Shown: piece after piece, positions 1 to 12,744 of the stretch
Layout: every line of letters begins with the position of its first letter
How positions within the stretch are numbered: the stretch's first letter is position 1
Assembly (NCBI GenBank): GCA_029891385.1
Contig: CM057225.1
Location: 76,905,887 to 76,969,886 of the forward strand
DNA length: 64,000 bases
Reading direction: 5' to 3'
Origin: Erythroxylum novogranatense
Taxonomy: Eukaryota > Streptophyta > Magnoliopsida > Malpighiales > Erythroxylaceae
The notes under the pieces: generated by a model
Seen by the model: the letters and a program-made list of their open reading frames with translations, nothing else
What the model was told of the DNA's origin: nothing
Databases searched by the model: none
Program-made: the position numbers and the translations under genes

Positions 1-2166
1 TTGCTAACATAACACAATACATATCAAAGCTTAACATAAAATACATAAGGATGCTCAATGTTGATATGCTTGAAAAGCTAACCAAAATTACTAACTTAGT
101 ACAAAAGCTTCTAACTATCTTGGAGTTTCCGATGCCTTGAAAGGATCAATGATCTTCTCATTGTACACCTGAGGAGTGGGAGGTAATGGGGTGAGTTGCA
201 AAGCTCAGTGGCTTATACATTTATAGCCATTGGCAATGAGCCACACACTCAAGCATATATATATACATAAATAGCAATTCAACGCTTAACAATTTACTCA
301 CAATCTTATAGCTACCAAAATGTCATCACAAAGAATATGTCATGTAATTTCTACATCACAACATAACAATTAATTATGCATCATGCCTATCAAATCAATA
401 ATGAAATGCACAACAAATGGCTCGATAGTTCCATGGAACAAAACGGATAAACTGAAGTTTATATCGTGAACAAAACAAGTCCGATTTCTCAGGATCTCGT
501 GGCCTCAAGCGGGCAGCCGGGAGAAGGCTATATGTCCACATGCACGTGACTAACAAAACGTTCCTCTCTTGCCCAAACAAAGCATATATTCATTCCATTC
601 TTAAATCATTTTATCAAATGCTTTCATACTTTTCATGCTCGTCATGCTTCCTTATTTTGTCATTCATACAAAATGCCATGGTATTTTTCAAGGCAATACA
701 TGATCAAATCACAATGTATTTTCAACAATTTCAATGTCACACACACATGCAAGAAAGCAAGACAATTTGCCCATACACACAACAACTATAAATATATTGC
801 CCACAAAATATCGCTTGATAATCCAAGTTCAAAGTTATCCTTCCTCTTACGATCGGATTAGGTCTGCTTGGTTTCCTATAACAAACCAAGTTCTCATTCA
901 AACAACATTCAAAGGGAATTCATAAAGCTTTGAAAATCAAAAGTGCTAAAATTGACCCATAACCCTTTCAAAACTAGGCTTTCGGGTCAACTTTTTCATG
1001 ATCGTTATGATCAGATAAATGAAGACATTTGATAACAATTCCTTATATAAAAATGTTCTTCATTGTCTTAAGTTTCTAACGACACCAAACTCATTCCATT
1101 TGGTTCAGAAACATGGAAGCTATACCCCAATCATGTTGGGACTAACCTTATGCTGAAACTATAATCTATACTCAATTTCCATCCAACATTTGATATCTTT
1201 ATATACTGACTCAGAACTTCATTTCTTCATAAAACTTGTAGCCCTATGCCTCTATTTTACAACGAATTAAAAATCACATCATTTGGACATCTACATCAAA
1301 AGTTATGCCTAAAAAACCAAAATACGTCTGTGCAGGAAAACAGGATTTCGCCGCGATGGAAACAGAGGCTCGCCACAACGAATACATTGGAGCTCGCCAC
1401 AGCGGAAACAGAGGCTCGCCACGGTGAACACGTTGGAGCTTGCCACGACGAGGATGCTGGCGCACGCTGCGAAGTGCATATGAGCACGTCGTGACATGCG
1501 AGACCCAAAAAAATCGTCTGAAACTTGTTTTTTCCACATTGATCAACCATAAACCTCCCATCTTTCAATTACTCTTCATCTCAACTTTAAACCATCATTC
1601 CTACTTAAATTTTCAACTCATTCCAACCCAAAATCAATCATAAACACAATAAAAATCAAAAACCCTAGAAGATCATAACACTTTCGTACACCATTCACTA
1701 GCAACTCCCTACACATATTCAACCCCATTTTTCACTCCTAATTATCATTAAACAAGATCCAATCATCCAGTTAATGCTTATACTTACTTGGAGAAGCTTC
1801 AAATTCTTCAATAATCTCAAGGCTATACCTTTCCCCTCTTTTTCCCTTCTTCTTCCTCTCTTCCACGATGCTCACCTCTCAAACAAGACAAAATCACTTC
1901 TTCTTCTAATTCACACCCTTAAAGCTTGTCAAATGGCCCTTATGCCCTTCCACTTATGCCTTATACTTAAGGGGTTAGGTGATCTACCAAAATTACCCCT
2001 CATGCATTCTTACTACATTATACTTTAATTCCATAATCTTCAACAATAATTCCTTCTAACATTGACATGCTAATTACTCCAAAATAATTCATCTAACAAG
2101 ACCTTAAAATAAATTAAATCATGCTTAATAAAATAAAATAATAAAAAAAAAATTCGGGGTCCAACA
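1..2166 (-). mobile_element. Partial LTR, family A (truncated at window edge)
   Basis: The right end matches the other two family A LTRs: an AATTCGGGGTCCAACA-like terminus ending in CA at 2166. Long blocks align with them. Near 405-575 a block around GGCTCGA, GGGCAGCCGGGAGAAGG and GCACGTGAC recurs near 25350-25510 and 49690-49830. The other LTR end lies outside the window. Strand is assigned from the copy at 37230, which has a minus-strand primer-binding site at its left end. The stretch 1347-1500 holds decayed copies of a GCTCGCCRCRRCG repeat. I see no protein gene; the open frames here are not conserved. Confidence 0.75.
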
Positions 2167-2951
2167 GAGGCTCTTTGTTTTTACACTTAAAGAGTTAAGG
2201 CATGGTTGAACTCTCTCAACTTCGAGAATTTCACAACAAGGGAGCAACTATTGTAAGCATTTTTGGCTAAATACTTCCCCTTAATGAAGATCACTAAACT
2301 TATAAAAGGGATCACAAATTTTTAGCAAAGCAAAAGTAGTCATTATAAGAAGCATGGGAGAGATTCAAAGAGTTTCAAAAGAGCTTCCCACATCAAAAAT
2401 TGTCAAAGTATTTCCTTTTGCAAACATTCTACAATGTGTGAATCCAACTATGAGAGGCACCATAAATGCAGAAAGTAGTGGTTCTTTAATGAGGAAAACA
2501 ATTGAAATAGAACATGATCTGTTAGAAGAAATGGAAAACAATACATTAAAGAGAAGTAAATAATAACCAACTTGTATAGATCAAAAATGATTGCTTGTTG
2601 TGGATTCAATGACAATGTTATAGGCTTAAGTAGCTAACTTAGCTAAACAATTGAACAACTTGAAAGTCACTTCTTCCCGTACACTTAAGGTAACCCATCA
2701 TGGATGCAAGCTATATGGATAAGAAAATCATGTCCCAACTTATTGCTTCTTAGTGGAAAATAATAACTTGGAGTAAATCAACTTAATGGGAGCACAATAT
2801 GGTTAGAGGGTAATAACTTTATTCTAATAGCTATAATCTAGGGTGGAAGAACCACTTGAATTTTCCTTAGTCTAACAATAAAGGAAACCAAATGAGAGCT
2901 CAAGGGACATCATGATTTTAGGAAGATAGGATTGGTTCTTTAGACTCAAAG

Positions 2952-3392
2952 ATGGACAAATTGATGGATTTTTTAAATTCCAAAATCACAAGCCAAGTTA
3001 AGAACCAAAAGAGGATGAAATCTAAACTCAACCAAATTGCGAAGAATCATGCTACAACTAGCCAATGCATTGTCCACATAAAGTTTAGGGAGTCCTTCAA
3101 GCAACACGAAGTCTAATCCAATGGAGTAGTTGAAGGCCATCACACTTATAAATGAGCGTGAGTTAGAAGAATCCCAAAAGTAGAATATCAAAAGGAAAAG
3201 GACAAGAAATAAGATAAGAAAGAGGAAACCCCTTAAATTCCTCCCCCTCCATATGCACTAATGATTATATTTCCATAGAGGCTATAGAAGAATCAAATGG
3301 ATTTACAATTTGCAAAGTTCATGAAGAAGTTAAAGAAATTAGAATTTAATTTGTCCTTTGTGTAAGTTTTAAGAACATATCCAAATGATAGG
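2952..3392 (+). pseudogene. Degenerate gypsy gag fragment, Athila-like
   Basis: One reading frame starting at ATG 2952 stays recognisable to about 3392 despite about eight stop codons. It begins with a helical, Gln/Asn-rich stretch (LNQIAKNHATTSQ) resembling the QIGQLA...LSSRPQG region of Athila gag. It continues with a proline cluster (IPPPPY), then FP-RL, and then QFAKFMKKLKKLEFNLSFV. That last piece resembles the KFLEVFKKLHINIPF block near the end of Athila gag. Several stops fall where Athila has Gln or Glu codons. No pol was recognised downstream. The Athila assignment is by remembered family pattern and is moderate. Confidence 0.5.
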
Positions 3393-4452
3393 TGTTGATT
3401 GCATCATATTTTTATAGGTAATTTGATATGTGTTTAATGTTTAATTTTATTATTTAGTGTGTGCTTAGGTTAAGAATTGAGTTCATAAATATTTGTGTTT
3501 TATGTGTTATTTTGGTTAGAACATGTTTTTTGAGCTTCAATTTTATATACATAAGGTGTCATGATGAATTTGTTAATGTTTTAGGGCATTCGGAAAGAGT
3601 TTCGAAGGAGAATAAAAAAAAAGCACATGGCGACAATCTTAGGGGACCTGCCATGATTGTGACAAAAGCATTAACATTGGGCCACGATCATGGTAAGTAT
3701 GCCACAATTATGACAGAAGCTCAAACATAAGGCCACGAATCTAAGAGTGTGGCCATTGTTGATAATCATAACTTAGATACATTAAAACACAAGGATGAAG
3801 CATTAAAAAATGAGGCCAATGCCCTTAAGGAATCATTGTAAAAATTTACAAAGGGAAATGAGAAACTTGAAAGCAAGTTAAGAGTTAAAAGGAGTTTAAA
3901 TAATTGGCATAGGATTGGATATAAATATGGAGTTTTTTAATGCCAAAACTAAATTTGTTGAAGTAAAGTACTTTCATAGTAAATAACATTTCTTAAGATG
4001 ACAAATGAGCATGGAGCTTCCACATCTAATCACCTATATAAATTATATGCACATGTCATTTCCACTAGGGCTTACTCTAAGAGTAAACCTTATACTTTCA
4101 TGTATAACTTCTAAGCTAAGCCCAAAACTTAACATTCTCAAGAAAATCATACGTATAATTTCTATACCAATACATATGATAACATATAGTCTCATTCATA
4201 ATCTTTTAGGACTTAACATTAATTTAAAAGTAAGCATTAAACTTTTACTCATAATACACCCCATACTAAGCATAATGTTGTGAAACATGTTTACACTCCT
4301 CATAAGCATCAATATAATCAAAGAAACATTCCTCACATATATAATTATGTTAAGTATCTTCATTACCAAAAAGAGCATTCAACTCTCTTAATATCAAGAT
4401 GAGTGATCACCAACATTTATATACACACAAATGAGAAAGGAATACATTTATG
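3393..4452. other. AT-rich spacer, no gene recognised
   Basis: No conserved coding frame seen. Around 3610-3760 there are imperfect repeats of a GCCACGATYRTGRYA type, similar to the CACGGCCGTG-like tracts in 3' internal regions of some gypsy elements. This may be the decayed 3' part of the Athila-like element whose gag lies just upstream. Confidence 0.4.
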
Positions 4453-6586
4453 TGTTGGAGTTATGTAAATATAGTGCCCTGAAAAGCAAGTGTATTTACA
4501 TATAATTTAATCTTCTTTTAGTTTCTTTTGTAATGAAAATATTTATTATTAATAAAACAAAAGAGTTTGGTTTTATTTGTATGAGCATTAATAACTAGTC
4601 ATAAGGTACCAAGATTCTTTTGTAAGTAATATACATATACATGGAGATGTATAGGAAACATGTATATTATTAAAATCTAAATTAGTTGATTCACGTTAAA
4701 TAATCAAGTTGGTTGTTTAATTATGGTTTAGGCTGTAGTATTATGATTTATCTCGTGTAAGTAAATGAGTTTACTTCAAGGGAATAATGAGCTTCATATT
4801 ATGATAGTAGTTGACTATCAATAATGGCACTATTAAATGAATATGGAATCACATATGTTTTTAAAGAGTAAAGTAGGTCGTTACTTTAATCTTAAAACAT
4901 ACACCTTATCATTCTTTTATTACAAACCACAATCTTGATGAGTGTTTAACTCATATGTATTTCATTATAACTCTTGATATGATCAGAGTAGATTTTTATA
5001 GAGTATCAATCTATTATTTGCATGTTGTAATTATTAATTGAAACATGTATTAGGGAACATTCACTTAAATAAAGATTTTATAGTGATATCATCACTTCTA
5101 GATGTTTTACAGAGATTAGTGATTAAACTAGCGCCAGTAGTTTGATGAACTAGCTATCTATCAAGTCTTAACACCAAAATGAGATCTTGTGTGTTAATCA
5201 TCATATAGAGTAAAACGGGAGATCTAGAAGGAAAAACTAACGTAAGGGCAAAACTTTACCCTTTATTGTGTGGATGGCTATAATATGGTTCATAATAGAG
5301 TTTGCAATTAGACATCTTATTTAAAACATGTGTTCTCATAATATTTAGTAATTCAAGAGTTCAACTAATTGTCTTTAGTGGAATGACATTTGGTTAATAA
5401 GCTAGAATTAATTCTGATGAGATTAAATTAATTCCAAACATATTGGAGCTTGATTTATATAAGTCCAATTAGATTCCCCACTTGGCTTCTAGGAAGGATA
5501 TCAAGCAAAGTAAGAAATATAAATCGAGGCCATCAGAAATAAGAAAGAAGAAAGGACCAAATTAGATTTGGAATAATAATATCGGAACAATTTAATTAAG
5601 AGTTAATTAAATTAGGTATTAAAGCCTATGATTGAATATTGGGCTTATAATAATTAATTTTTAATTTGAATCCCAAATGAACATTTAAGATTAGGCTGGA
5701 CTTTGGTTTGATTTCATTAATTAGATTAATTAAATTGAAATAAAATTATTAAAGAAAAAAGTAAGGTATATTTCAGTTTTATAGCCAAATGTGCAACTAC
5801 ATATTTAGCATTGAATTGCAAAATTTAAGATAGTTTTTATCTTGCTTTATCATCATTAAATGGAGTAATGATCTTATCATTAAATGGTTTAATGGTTGTC
5901 TTTTAATGATGGCATGTAACCTTTTAGCATTCATTTAATTAAAGAAGGAGGTGATTTTGACATACTCTCTCCCTTCTTTCATCTCATAACCAAAAATGAG
6001 AGGATCTCATTTAAGTTATTGGTCGTTTCATATAAGCATCTTAAAAAAATTAGAGGGTCTCATTTATTGGATTCTTTATGTTTGGTTAAAGAATGAAGAG
6101 ATGTATTTGATGCACTCCACTTCTTTCTTACATCTATAACTGAAATTGAGAGAATGAGAAGAAGTGTTGTTGCATGTTTGATTCACTCTCTCCTCTCTTA
6201 CATGTGCTAGCTGAAATTTGAATAAGAAGAGTCTCATTTTTTACTTCTTTCGACTAAGGAAAATCTCCTCAAATATTTCTTCTCCTTTCTCACTAAAGGA
6301 CCTTGTTAACCAAGTTTTCTAAGGAGAACAAGTGGAAGATCGGATTGGATGAGGAGAGGATACATTGACAAGGAGAGGATACAAAATTGAGGAGTCAAAG
6401 TTGTAGCAATGAGTTGATATAATTTTCATCTTATTCTTATGTTAATTATTTTGTTTATATCATATCATGTAAGGCTGAAACATGTTTATTTGGTTATGTT
6501 GTTTCCACTATGTTTTGATTTCAAAAAAAGTTTTGAAATCTACTGTTTTAGTCAAATCTCACATGTTTTTGTTTTTTGATCCAACA
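4453..6586 (+). repeat. 5' LTR of copia-1
   Basis: Starts TGTTGGAG and ends GATCCAACA, so it has the short inverted ends TGTTGG/CCAACA. The end is followed after a 4-base gap by a primer-binding-like site. At 2134 bp it is long for copia. With no second copy in the window, the boundaries rest on the terminal motifs and the primer site only. Confidence 0.65.
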
Positions 6587-6590
6587 ATTG

Positions 6591-6601
6591 TTATCAGAGC
6601 C
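6591..6601 (+). other. Primer-binding site of copia-1 (tRNA-iMet type)
   Basis: TTATCAGAGCC matches the plant initiator-Met tRNA 3' end complement TGGTATCAGAGC from position 3 on, with the leading TGG changed. It lies 4 bases after the LTR end, as expected for copia elements. Confidence 0.65.
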
Positions 6602-6934
6602 ATTTTATTATGCATGGTTTTAGTTCTTATATGTGATGCATGGGTTGGCAATTAAATTTTGTATGCTACATATTTGTATGTGATAGAAAATATTTGGTGT
6701 ATGTTTTGGTCTTTTGGTTGTCCATAGAATATAGTTTTACCTAGTAAGTTTTCTTTGTTTGGTTTGCAATAAGGAGGGTGGCCTATCATCTTCATGTTTC
6801 CTCCTTGGCTTCATTTTTTTATTTTCTTTGATTTTGTAATGTACAAATTTCTATAATATTGAAGATGGAGCAACCATGGATCGAAGAAAAGACTAGGTAA
6901 TGGTTTCGGTGTATCCTTTGGTGTATTAACAAAT

Positions 6935-7190
6935 TTTTGGTTTTGTGAAAACCAAAATTTTGGAATTTTATTTTAATAAAGATTCAGTTTTATGAAAACC
7001 AAAATGCTAGAAGTTTTGTTTTAACAAAGTTTCAGTTTTATGAAACACTAGTGTTGGAATTTTTTAGTTTCAGTTTTTTCCAAAAACAAATGTTGGAATT
7101 TTGTGAGTTAAGGATTTTCCAAAAACAAATGCTAGAATTTTTAGTTTCAAAGTGACAAAATTCGGTTTTATGAAATGACAATGTCATTAC
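6935..7190 (+). repeat. Degenerate tandem repeats in copia-1 leader
   Basis: About four imperfect units of roughly 60 bp share the blocks GGTTTTATGAAAACCAAAAT and TTGGAATTTT. They lie in the untranslated leader between primer site and gag. The surrounding leader, 6602-8182, has no other recognisable feature. Confidence 0.55.
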
Positions 7191-8818
7191 ACACTTTTTA
7201 CCAAATGGGCTGGGTCATGTGAATGAAGAGTTCGAAACAAAAGATCCAAGTCGAAATTTTTGGGCGTAAAAGCCTTGTAATTTTATTTATGTTATAGGAT
7301 TGACAATCAAAAGTGACTTATTAGTTCATGAGATGAATGGATAAATGGATGTAAATAATATGTCATATTATGTGATTGTATGCCATTTAGAAAATTGCCA
7401 ACCCTAGGCTTTGCCATGAATTCATTATGTATATGATATATAATGAAACAATATAGGATGGATAATAAATTGCATCTAGACAAGATGGTATTTATTAAAA
7501 CTTAAAGCCCAAAAAGATTGAGTGGGAGAGGATACTCATGTGAGAGTCCACAGTCTCTATGTGATGGCCCATTTGCATGTGGTGAAGTCTTGCTCCCTAT
7601 CAGAGGACATGAATCCTAGACCTTGCATTGTTTGGGTATCCTAAAGGATAACTCCACTTCTTGGTAGAAAATTTGACCTCCCGCTGAGGCATGATTTGCA
7701 AGTACCTTCAATGGATGAATCAAATGGTTACATACTCAACATAGTTTATCAATAACCTGCCCATCGTAGCTCTGTTGATAAATGTATGGACCAAATTATG
7801 GCACTTCTCAAAAGGTTAGGCACAAAGATGCTTTGGTAGTATTTTGAGTGTGAGGGTCCTAGTTTTTCTTTTAATGGATAAGATGGCCCACTGTCAATTA
7901 GTTTGTTATAGATAAGAAAAATAACCATTATATAAAGTTTTAATTTTTTTAAGTTTTATTAAATCTATCATCATTCATACATGCATCATGATTTTATACA
8001 AAGTTTCAATATTGTTGACTTGTATGTTATAATAATTTATATTTTCAGACATAATCATCACAATATGAATCCACTCACTTTGTTTTTGACTAATAATAAA
8101 TTAGAAAATGGGGAGAATTTTAATGAATGAAGACATATCCTTAACATTGTTCTTCAATATGAATAAATTTTCATAGGTATTAATGGACAATAAGCCTGCA
8201 CCTCTGGGTGGTAATTCAACTTGTGAGCAAGTCCAATAATATGAGTGATGACAGAATGTTGATAAGATTGTTAAGTGTTATATTTTAGCTTCTTGCAGCG
8301 AAATATTGCAAAAGTAAATTGCTTGAATGAAAACTGTTGGTGCAATGTTCAATCACCTACAAGAGATGTTCGGTGTGAGGACCAGGTCTGTAAGGGTGAA
8401 AGCTATCCATGTAGCATCCCACTCCCACGAGACCCGAACCTGACATCGACTGTGATATCTGAGCCCGCGACCCGCGAGGGTGGTATGCTAGAGTAGTCAA
8501 TGCAGTTTAAAATTCGGTAACACATTTTTTTTGTTTATATATTTTTTAAAACCCATCGAGTGCGCAAATATCAGTAAATAATTTGGGCCCCTTCTAATAC
8601 GAAATCACTTTCAACAAAACACTATTTCGGTGATCAAATTACAATCTGACATTAATCAATTGGGGCACTCAAGGCAATAATGATTACTAATCTTGCGGAA
8701 ATCCAAATTTACACATAATTCTAAATGAAACAAATGCAGACGTGAACTGATCCCGACCTTAATTCTGATTTGCAATAGGTAATCATACTCCCGTGCCCAA
8801 TGGGGTACTCTTCGATCC

Positions 8819-9642
8819 CTGAAAAATATTTGCAATGTTGGGTGAGTTTGCGAACTCAATGAGAAACCATCATCGATGGTTCACCCAACTCATGCATTCA
8901 CAAATCATATTCACATAGCACACAGTAGCATTTACGATATATCACGTGCAATTTCCTTACTCACATTTTCCGGTCATATGCGATCAATTTACATTTTGTT
9001 TTAGTCGGTCATATCGTATGCAATGCGCATGTGACACTTTTCTATTTTATTTTGTTGTTGTGACCGGCGCCTATCGGTGATCGGTAATCTAGGAGTAGGA
9101 GAGCCCTCGGGTATGCACTAACTCCCTCGAGCTCAAGGCTCGGTTCGATCTGATGTTTCGTTGGGCTTGAAGCCACGATCTGATGAGCTGTGGTGTCCGA
9201 AACCTGCGTGGGAGAGCCCTCGGGTATGCACCACCTCGAGGGCAAGCGATACCACGGCGATTCGTTGGCTGCTCGGTCACAACCGCCAATTATCGATCAT
9301 TTACTATGCATGAATGCACATGTCTCATTTCCAATTCTCACCATTTTCACTATCAGTCATTTTCCATTATGTCTTCGGACTTTTAGTCCGGCATCTCAGT
9401 CATATGCAATTCAATTTATTTTCACTAATGCATTCACAATTCAATTCATTAAACATTTCCAATTTAATTCATTCATACATTTGCTCACATTGGCACTTCA
9501 ATATCACAATCCAATATTTCGAACACTCATGGTCCGAAATCAATCAAAAACAATCACACAAATATCCATCCTTAACTCCTCATGGCATCAGTGCATATAA
9601 TTAATAAACACATAAGGCTGAGAAACCAACTAGGTTACTCAC
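8819..9642 (-). other. Putative conserved LTR intron (copy in B')
   Basis: On the minus strand a perfect donor, TAG|GTGAGTAACC, starts at 9642. An acceptor, ATATTTTTCAG|GG, ends at 8819, giving 824 nt. A three-way junction at 8837-8889 sits directly before the pyrimidine tract. The same arrangement occurs in five other LTR copies in this window. Function is inferred; splicing has not been shown. Confidence 0.5.
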
Positions 9643-10199
9643 CTATTACTTCCGAGCTATTGCCGGGAAGTCTCTGCAACGTCCGTGGAACGACGTTCCA
9701 ACTGAGCCTCTATAACAATAAAAATAAGTACACATTACCAACTGTATAGTTAGAATGACCAAACAATGCACATGGAATCATTAAAACGTGTATAATGCAT
9801 GTTCATGGCATTCCCGGCCCTAATCCAAAATTTTCTCGTCATAATAATTTCATCTAAAAATTAGAAAACTATAGCCACTGACAACACTCAATTCGGACCT
9901 CGATCGGTCCAAAAATAAATAAAACAGTGACTATAGAACAATTACCCGGGTCCACGTCAATTTCTCGGCTAAAAATTCCCAATTTCTCACAAAATGAAAT
10001 TCAATATGTTACCAATCCGATGTCTCAAGAATCAGGTCAATCGGACGTCGGATGGTAAAGAAATTGACAAAAGAAACCAAAATTCAAATTAAACAATTAA
10101 TATCTATATATATACCTAACCCTTATTCCCTTCTTTAATTTCTTGATTTCAAGCCAACTTTCAACACCAATAATTCATTGCACACAATTCAAAAAAATA

Positions 10200-11070
10200 C
10201 AAATTATACCTTGTTGGAAAGATCATAAAAACCTCTACAATTCTCAAGAAGACCATAAAAATCAATTTCACCACTAAGGGTGTCAAAAATCCCTTCAAAG
10301 CTACTGCCTACTCAAATCCCATTAAAACAGACAGTACATTGTAAATTCCATAACTCTCAGATTCTTCAGCCAGAAATTACCACATAAATATGTTCAATAA
10401 GCTCACAATGTCATCTACAACTTTCATGAACAACCCAAAATCAAATTCCATAACTAACTAGGTCAAACAATTCAACAAAAAATCAGTCTACTGAAATCAA
10501 CCAATCTGGACAGTAATTTTCCAAACAGTAATTCACTTAGCACAAATGTCACAAAAATCACAATCTTATATCTCTGAAAAGATAAGATCTCAAACTTCAA
10601 TTTTCATGAAGAACTCAAAATCCAATTCAATTTCTAACAATTTCAAAACTGTCATGCAAGTTACTGCCATGATCAGCAATTCATAACCTAATGCAGGTTC
10701 AATGTTTGAAAAATCATAACTCCCAAATCTGACCCCTAAGAATTACATGCAATATATCACTTTCAAGATAATTCCTTCCTATGCAACTTTGCAGAAGGTC
10801 ACTCACACCAATTCAGTTCACATAATTTGCTAAAATTGCTTCCAATCCGCAAGCTCACAAACTCAATACTTAGGCTAGGTTTCATCAAAAAGCTCAAAAC
10901 CAGTCAATAGAAATCAGTTCATATCTCCTAATATACAACTCGAAAATTAGCAAGATCAGTGGCAATGGAAAGCTAATAATGTAAGCTTCAACTCTCATGA
11001 AGACCATTTTCCCTAATTTCATCTCAATTAATTTAGAAAAATCAACAAAGTAATCAGGTCATATATGCAG
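10200..11070 (-). repeat. Array of degenerate LTR modules in B'
   Basis: About five imperfect units, 165-240 bp apart (near 10210, 10410, 10585, 10745 and 10985), share a CTACAACTTTCATGAA-like block next to a CATAACTC-like block. The same paired blocks occur in LTRs A, C and D. The shorter family B LTRs at 51154 and 57736 lack this array, which accounts for most of the 1.2 kb size difference. Confidence 0.5.
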
Positions 11071-12744
11071 GTACTGTTCACAGACCCTACAAACAGAAAC
11101 TTCCCATGCAAAATTCACCCTTCTAACATTACAATTTAACAACACCTATTTCACCCAAATTTGAAGCCAACATCCCAAAGTTTCATTAGGCACAAACCTC
11201 ACCTCATTTGCTCACCTACACAATTAGTTATCAAAACATTGCAATAGGTCAAATTGCATTTTCCAGCTTTTCAACTACAACCTATCTCCTATCACTTCTA
11301 ACATCAATAACACATCACTAAGCACCCATTTATACCTCTAATTCAGCCACAAACTTATCACAACATTTATTTGTATACTTAAACACACTTTGGCAGCTCA
11401 TACACAATTAACTTTCATTACTTTTCCATGCATCTAACCTTGCAAACTCAATCCAAACCAAGCCAAATCAATGGAAACCTTATTCATTCATTCATCCTTA
11501 CACAAGCATATATTTAAACCCATTTAAACCTACCCTTATAATGATCAAATAAATGCTCAAAGGATTCCCATGCATGCTTCTAACTACCAAAAGAAGGAAA
11601 GCAAATACAACTCTTACCTTAAACCAAATACAAACTCCCAATTCTCCAAGTCTTTAAACCTCTCCCCACTTCCTACCTTGATACCTCACCCACAGTTTTT
11701 ATAAGCATAACAAAGATCATCAACTCAAGGTGAGAGCTAGCTTTACATGAGGAGGAAGAGGGAGTAAGCAAAAGAACAAGTGGAACTTATATGGGAGGAG
11801 AAAGGAAGTAGTCGAAGGAGGAGAACATAATTGAAGGAAAAAGGCAAGTTTCGGATGAGAAGGAAGGTTGGCTTTCTAAAGCCTTCCAAAATGAATTGTT
11901 AAGTATGAAAAGGAGAAAAAGTCGTAGGTGATTCATAACATAAGACAAAGTCATTAATTCTAAGGGGACACTTGGCCTTTAATGAATGGAAAAGACAAAA
12001 ACTTAATTAACAACATTTAAACATAACTCTAATCCAATTTAATCTTAATCTATCATAATCTAATGGTTCCATAACAATTCCCACAATTATTTATTCACTA
12101 ATCCAATGCCATTAAGCAGTCCTTTTTTTTGTACAGAAAAATTCACTCAATCAGCCGAATTTTCCGGTCCGGGCAAGAACCCCGAAAAATTCCAGAAAAA
12201 TTCCCATAAATCCCTAAAAATGTAAAACACTCAATGGCGCAGTCCGAATAATTTTTTAAATACGATTTTCACATAAATTTCACAAAAGGTCACAATTAGA
12301 CACTTATGCCGGAAATGTCATGAATGCATGTATACCATGTGCAAGTGCAACAAACCATCAATCATAGAAGCTATATGTTGTATGTGCATGCCGAGATATA
12401 ATTTAATACTCCTGACCCGACTCAATTTACTACAATACCCTTCCCATCGGAGATGGGATGTTACAATCCAAACCTTTCATAATCTCAGACAAAAACTTGG
12501 TGAACCAGTGCGAGATTACATGCTTAAGGTAGTCTCTGTAGTTATTGATGCTAAGATGCTTAGGGCGGATATAGATGAGAACACATTGAGTGAGTTGATG
12601 AATACCCTTCAGAGTACAAAGGAGATATTAAATGTCAAGGCTAATGGACCAAAAGCTAATGCAGCATCTTTTTCTAAGCCCAAGGGTAAGGGCAAGCAAA
12701 AGAAGAAGGGTCCAACGAAAAAGAAGGCCTAAATAGGGGTCAAA

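Larger units (their letters stand above)
8410..12465 (-). mobile_element. Solo LTR of family B (long variant, B')
   Basis: Ends are TGTAGCATCCCACTCC on the left and GGGATGTTACA on the right, the reverse complement of the LTR ends of the element at 51154. It is flanked by an exact 5 bp target duplication, ATCCA (8405-8409 and 12466-12470). No internal region is present, so it is a solo LTR left by recombination. It is 4056 bp, about 1.2 kb longer than the 51154 LTRs; the extra length is mainly a repeated module at about 10200-11070. It contains the putative LTR intron (8819-9642) and three-way junction (8837-8889). Confidence 0.95.
8183..12732 (+). pseudogene. copia-1 gag, split by solo LTR 8410-12465
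   Basis: A gag frame begins at ATG 8183. The part before the insertion holds CYILAS and LQEMFG blocks typical of copia gag (UBN2/gag-polypeptide domain). The part after it, from 12471, carries a GEPVRDYMLK block, an acidic ADIDENT stretch, and a basic Lys-rich tail ending at 12732. Removing the LTR and one ATCCA copy makes the frame continuous across the junction. Several stops lie in the first part, and some residues between ADIDENT and LSELMNTLQ appear deleted relative to the family. Confidence 0.8.

Noticed and set aside
1246..1561. Overlapping 76-95 codon frames on both strands
   Set aside because: Produced by CG-rich direct repeats in LTR A. The frames are repetitive, have no domain, and are not kept in the other A copies.
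8837..8889. Hammerhead or other known self-cleaving ribozyme at the three-way junction
   Set aside because: A hammerhead needs a CUGANGA box and a GAAA box placed between the correct stems. On neither strand are both present in that order around the three stems, so no known ribozyme is claimed.
9190..9600. 136-codon plus-strand frame in the 9.2-9.6 kb region
   Set aside because: Inside solo LTR B', antisense to the element and within the intron candidate, with low-complexity composition. It is a chance frame.
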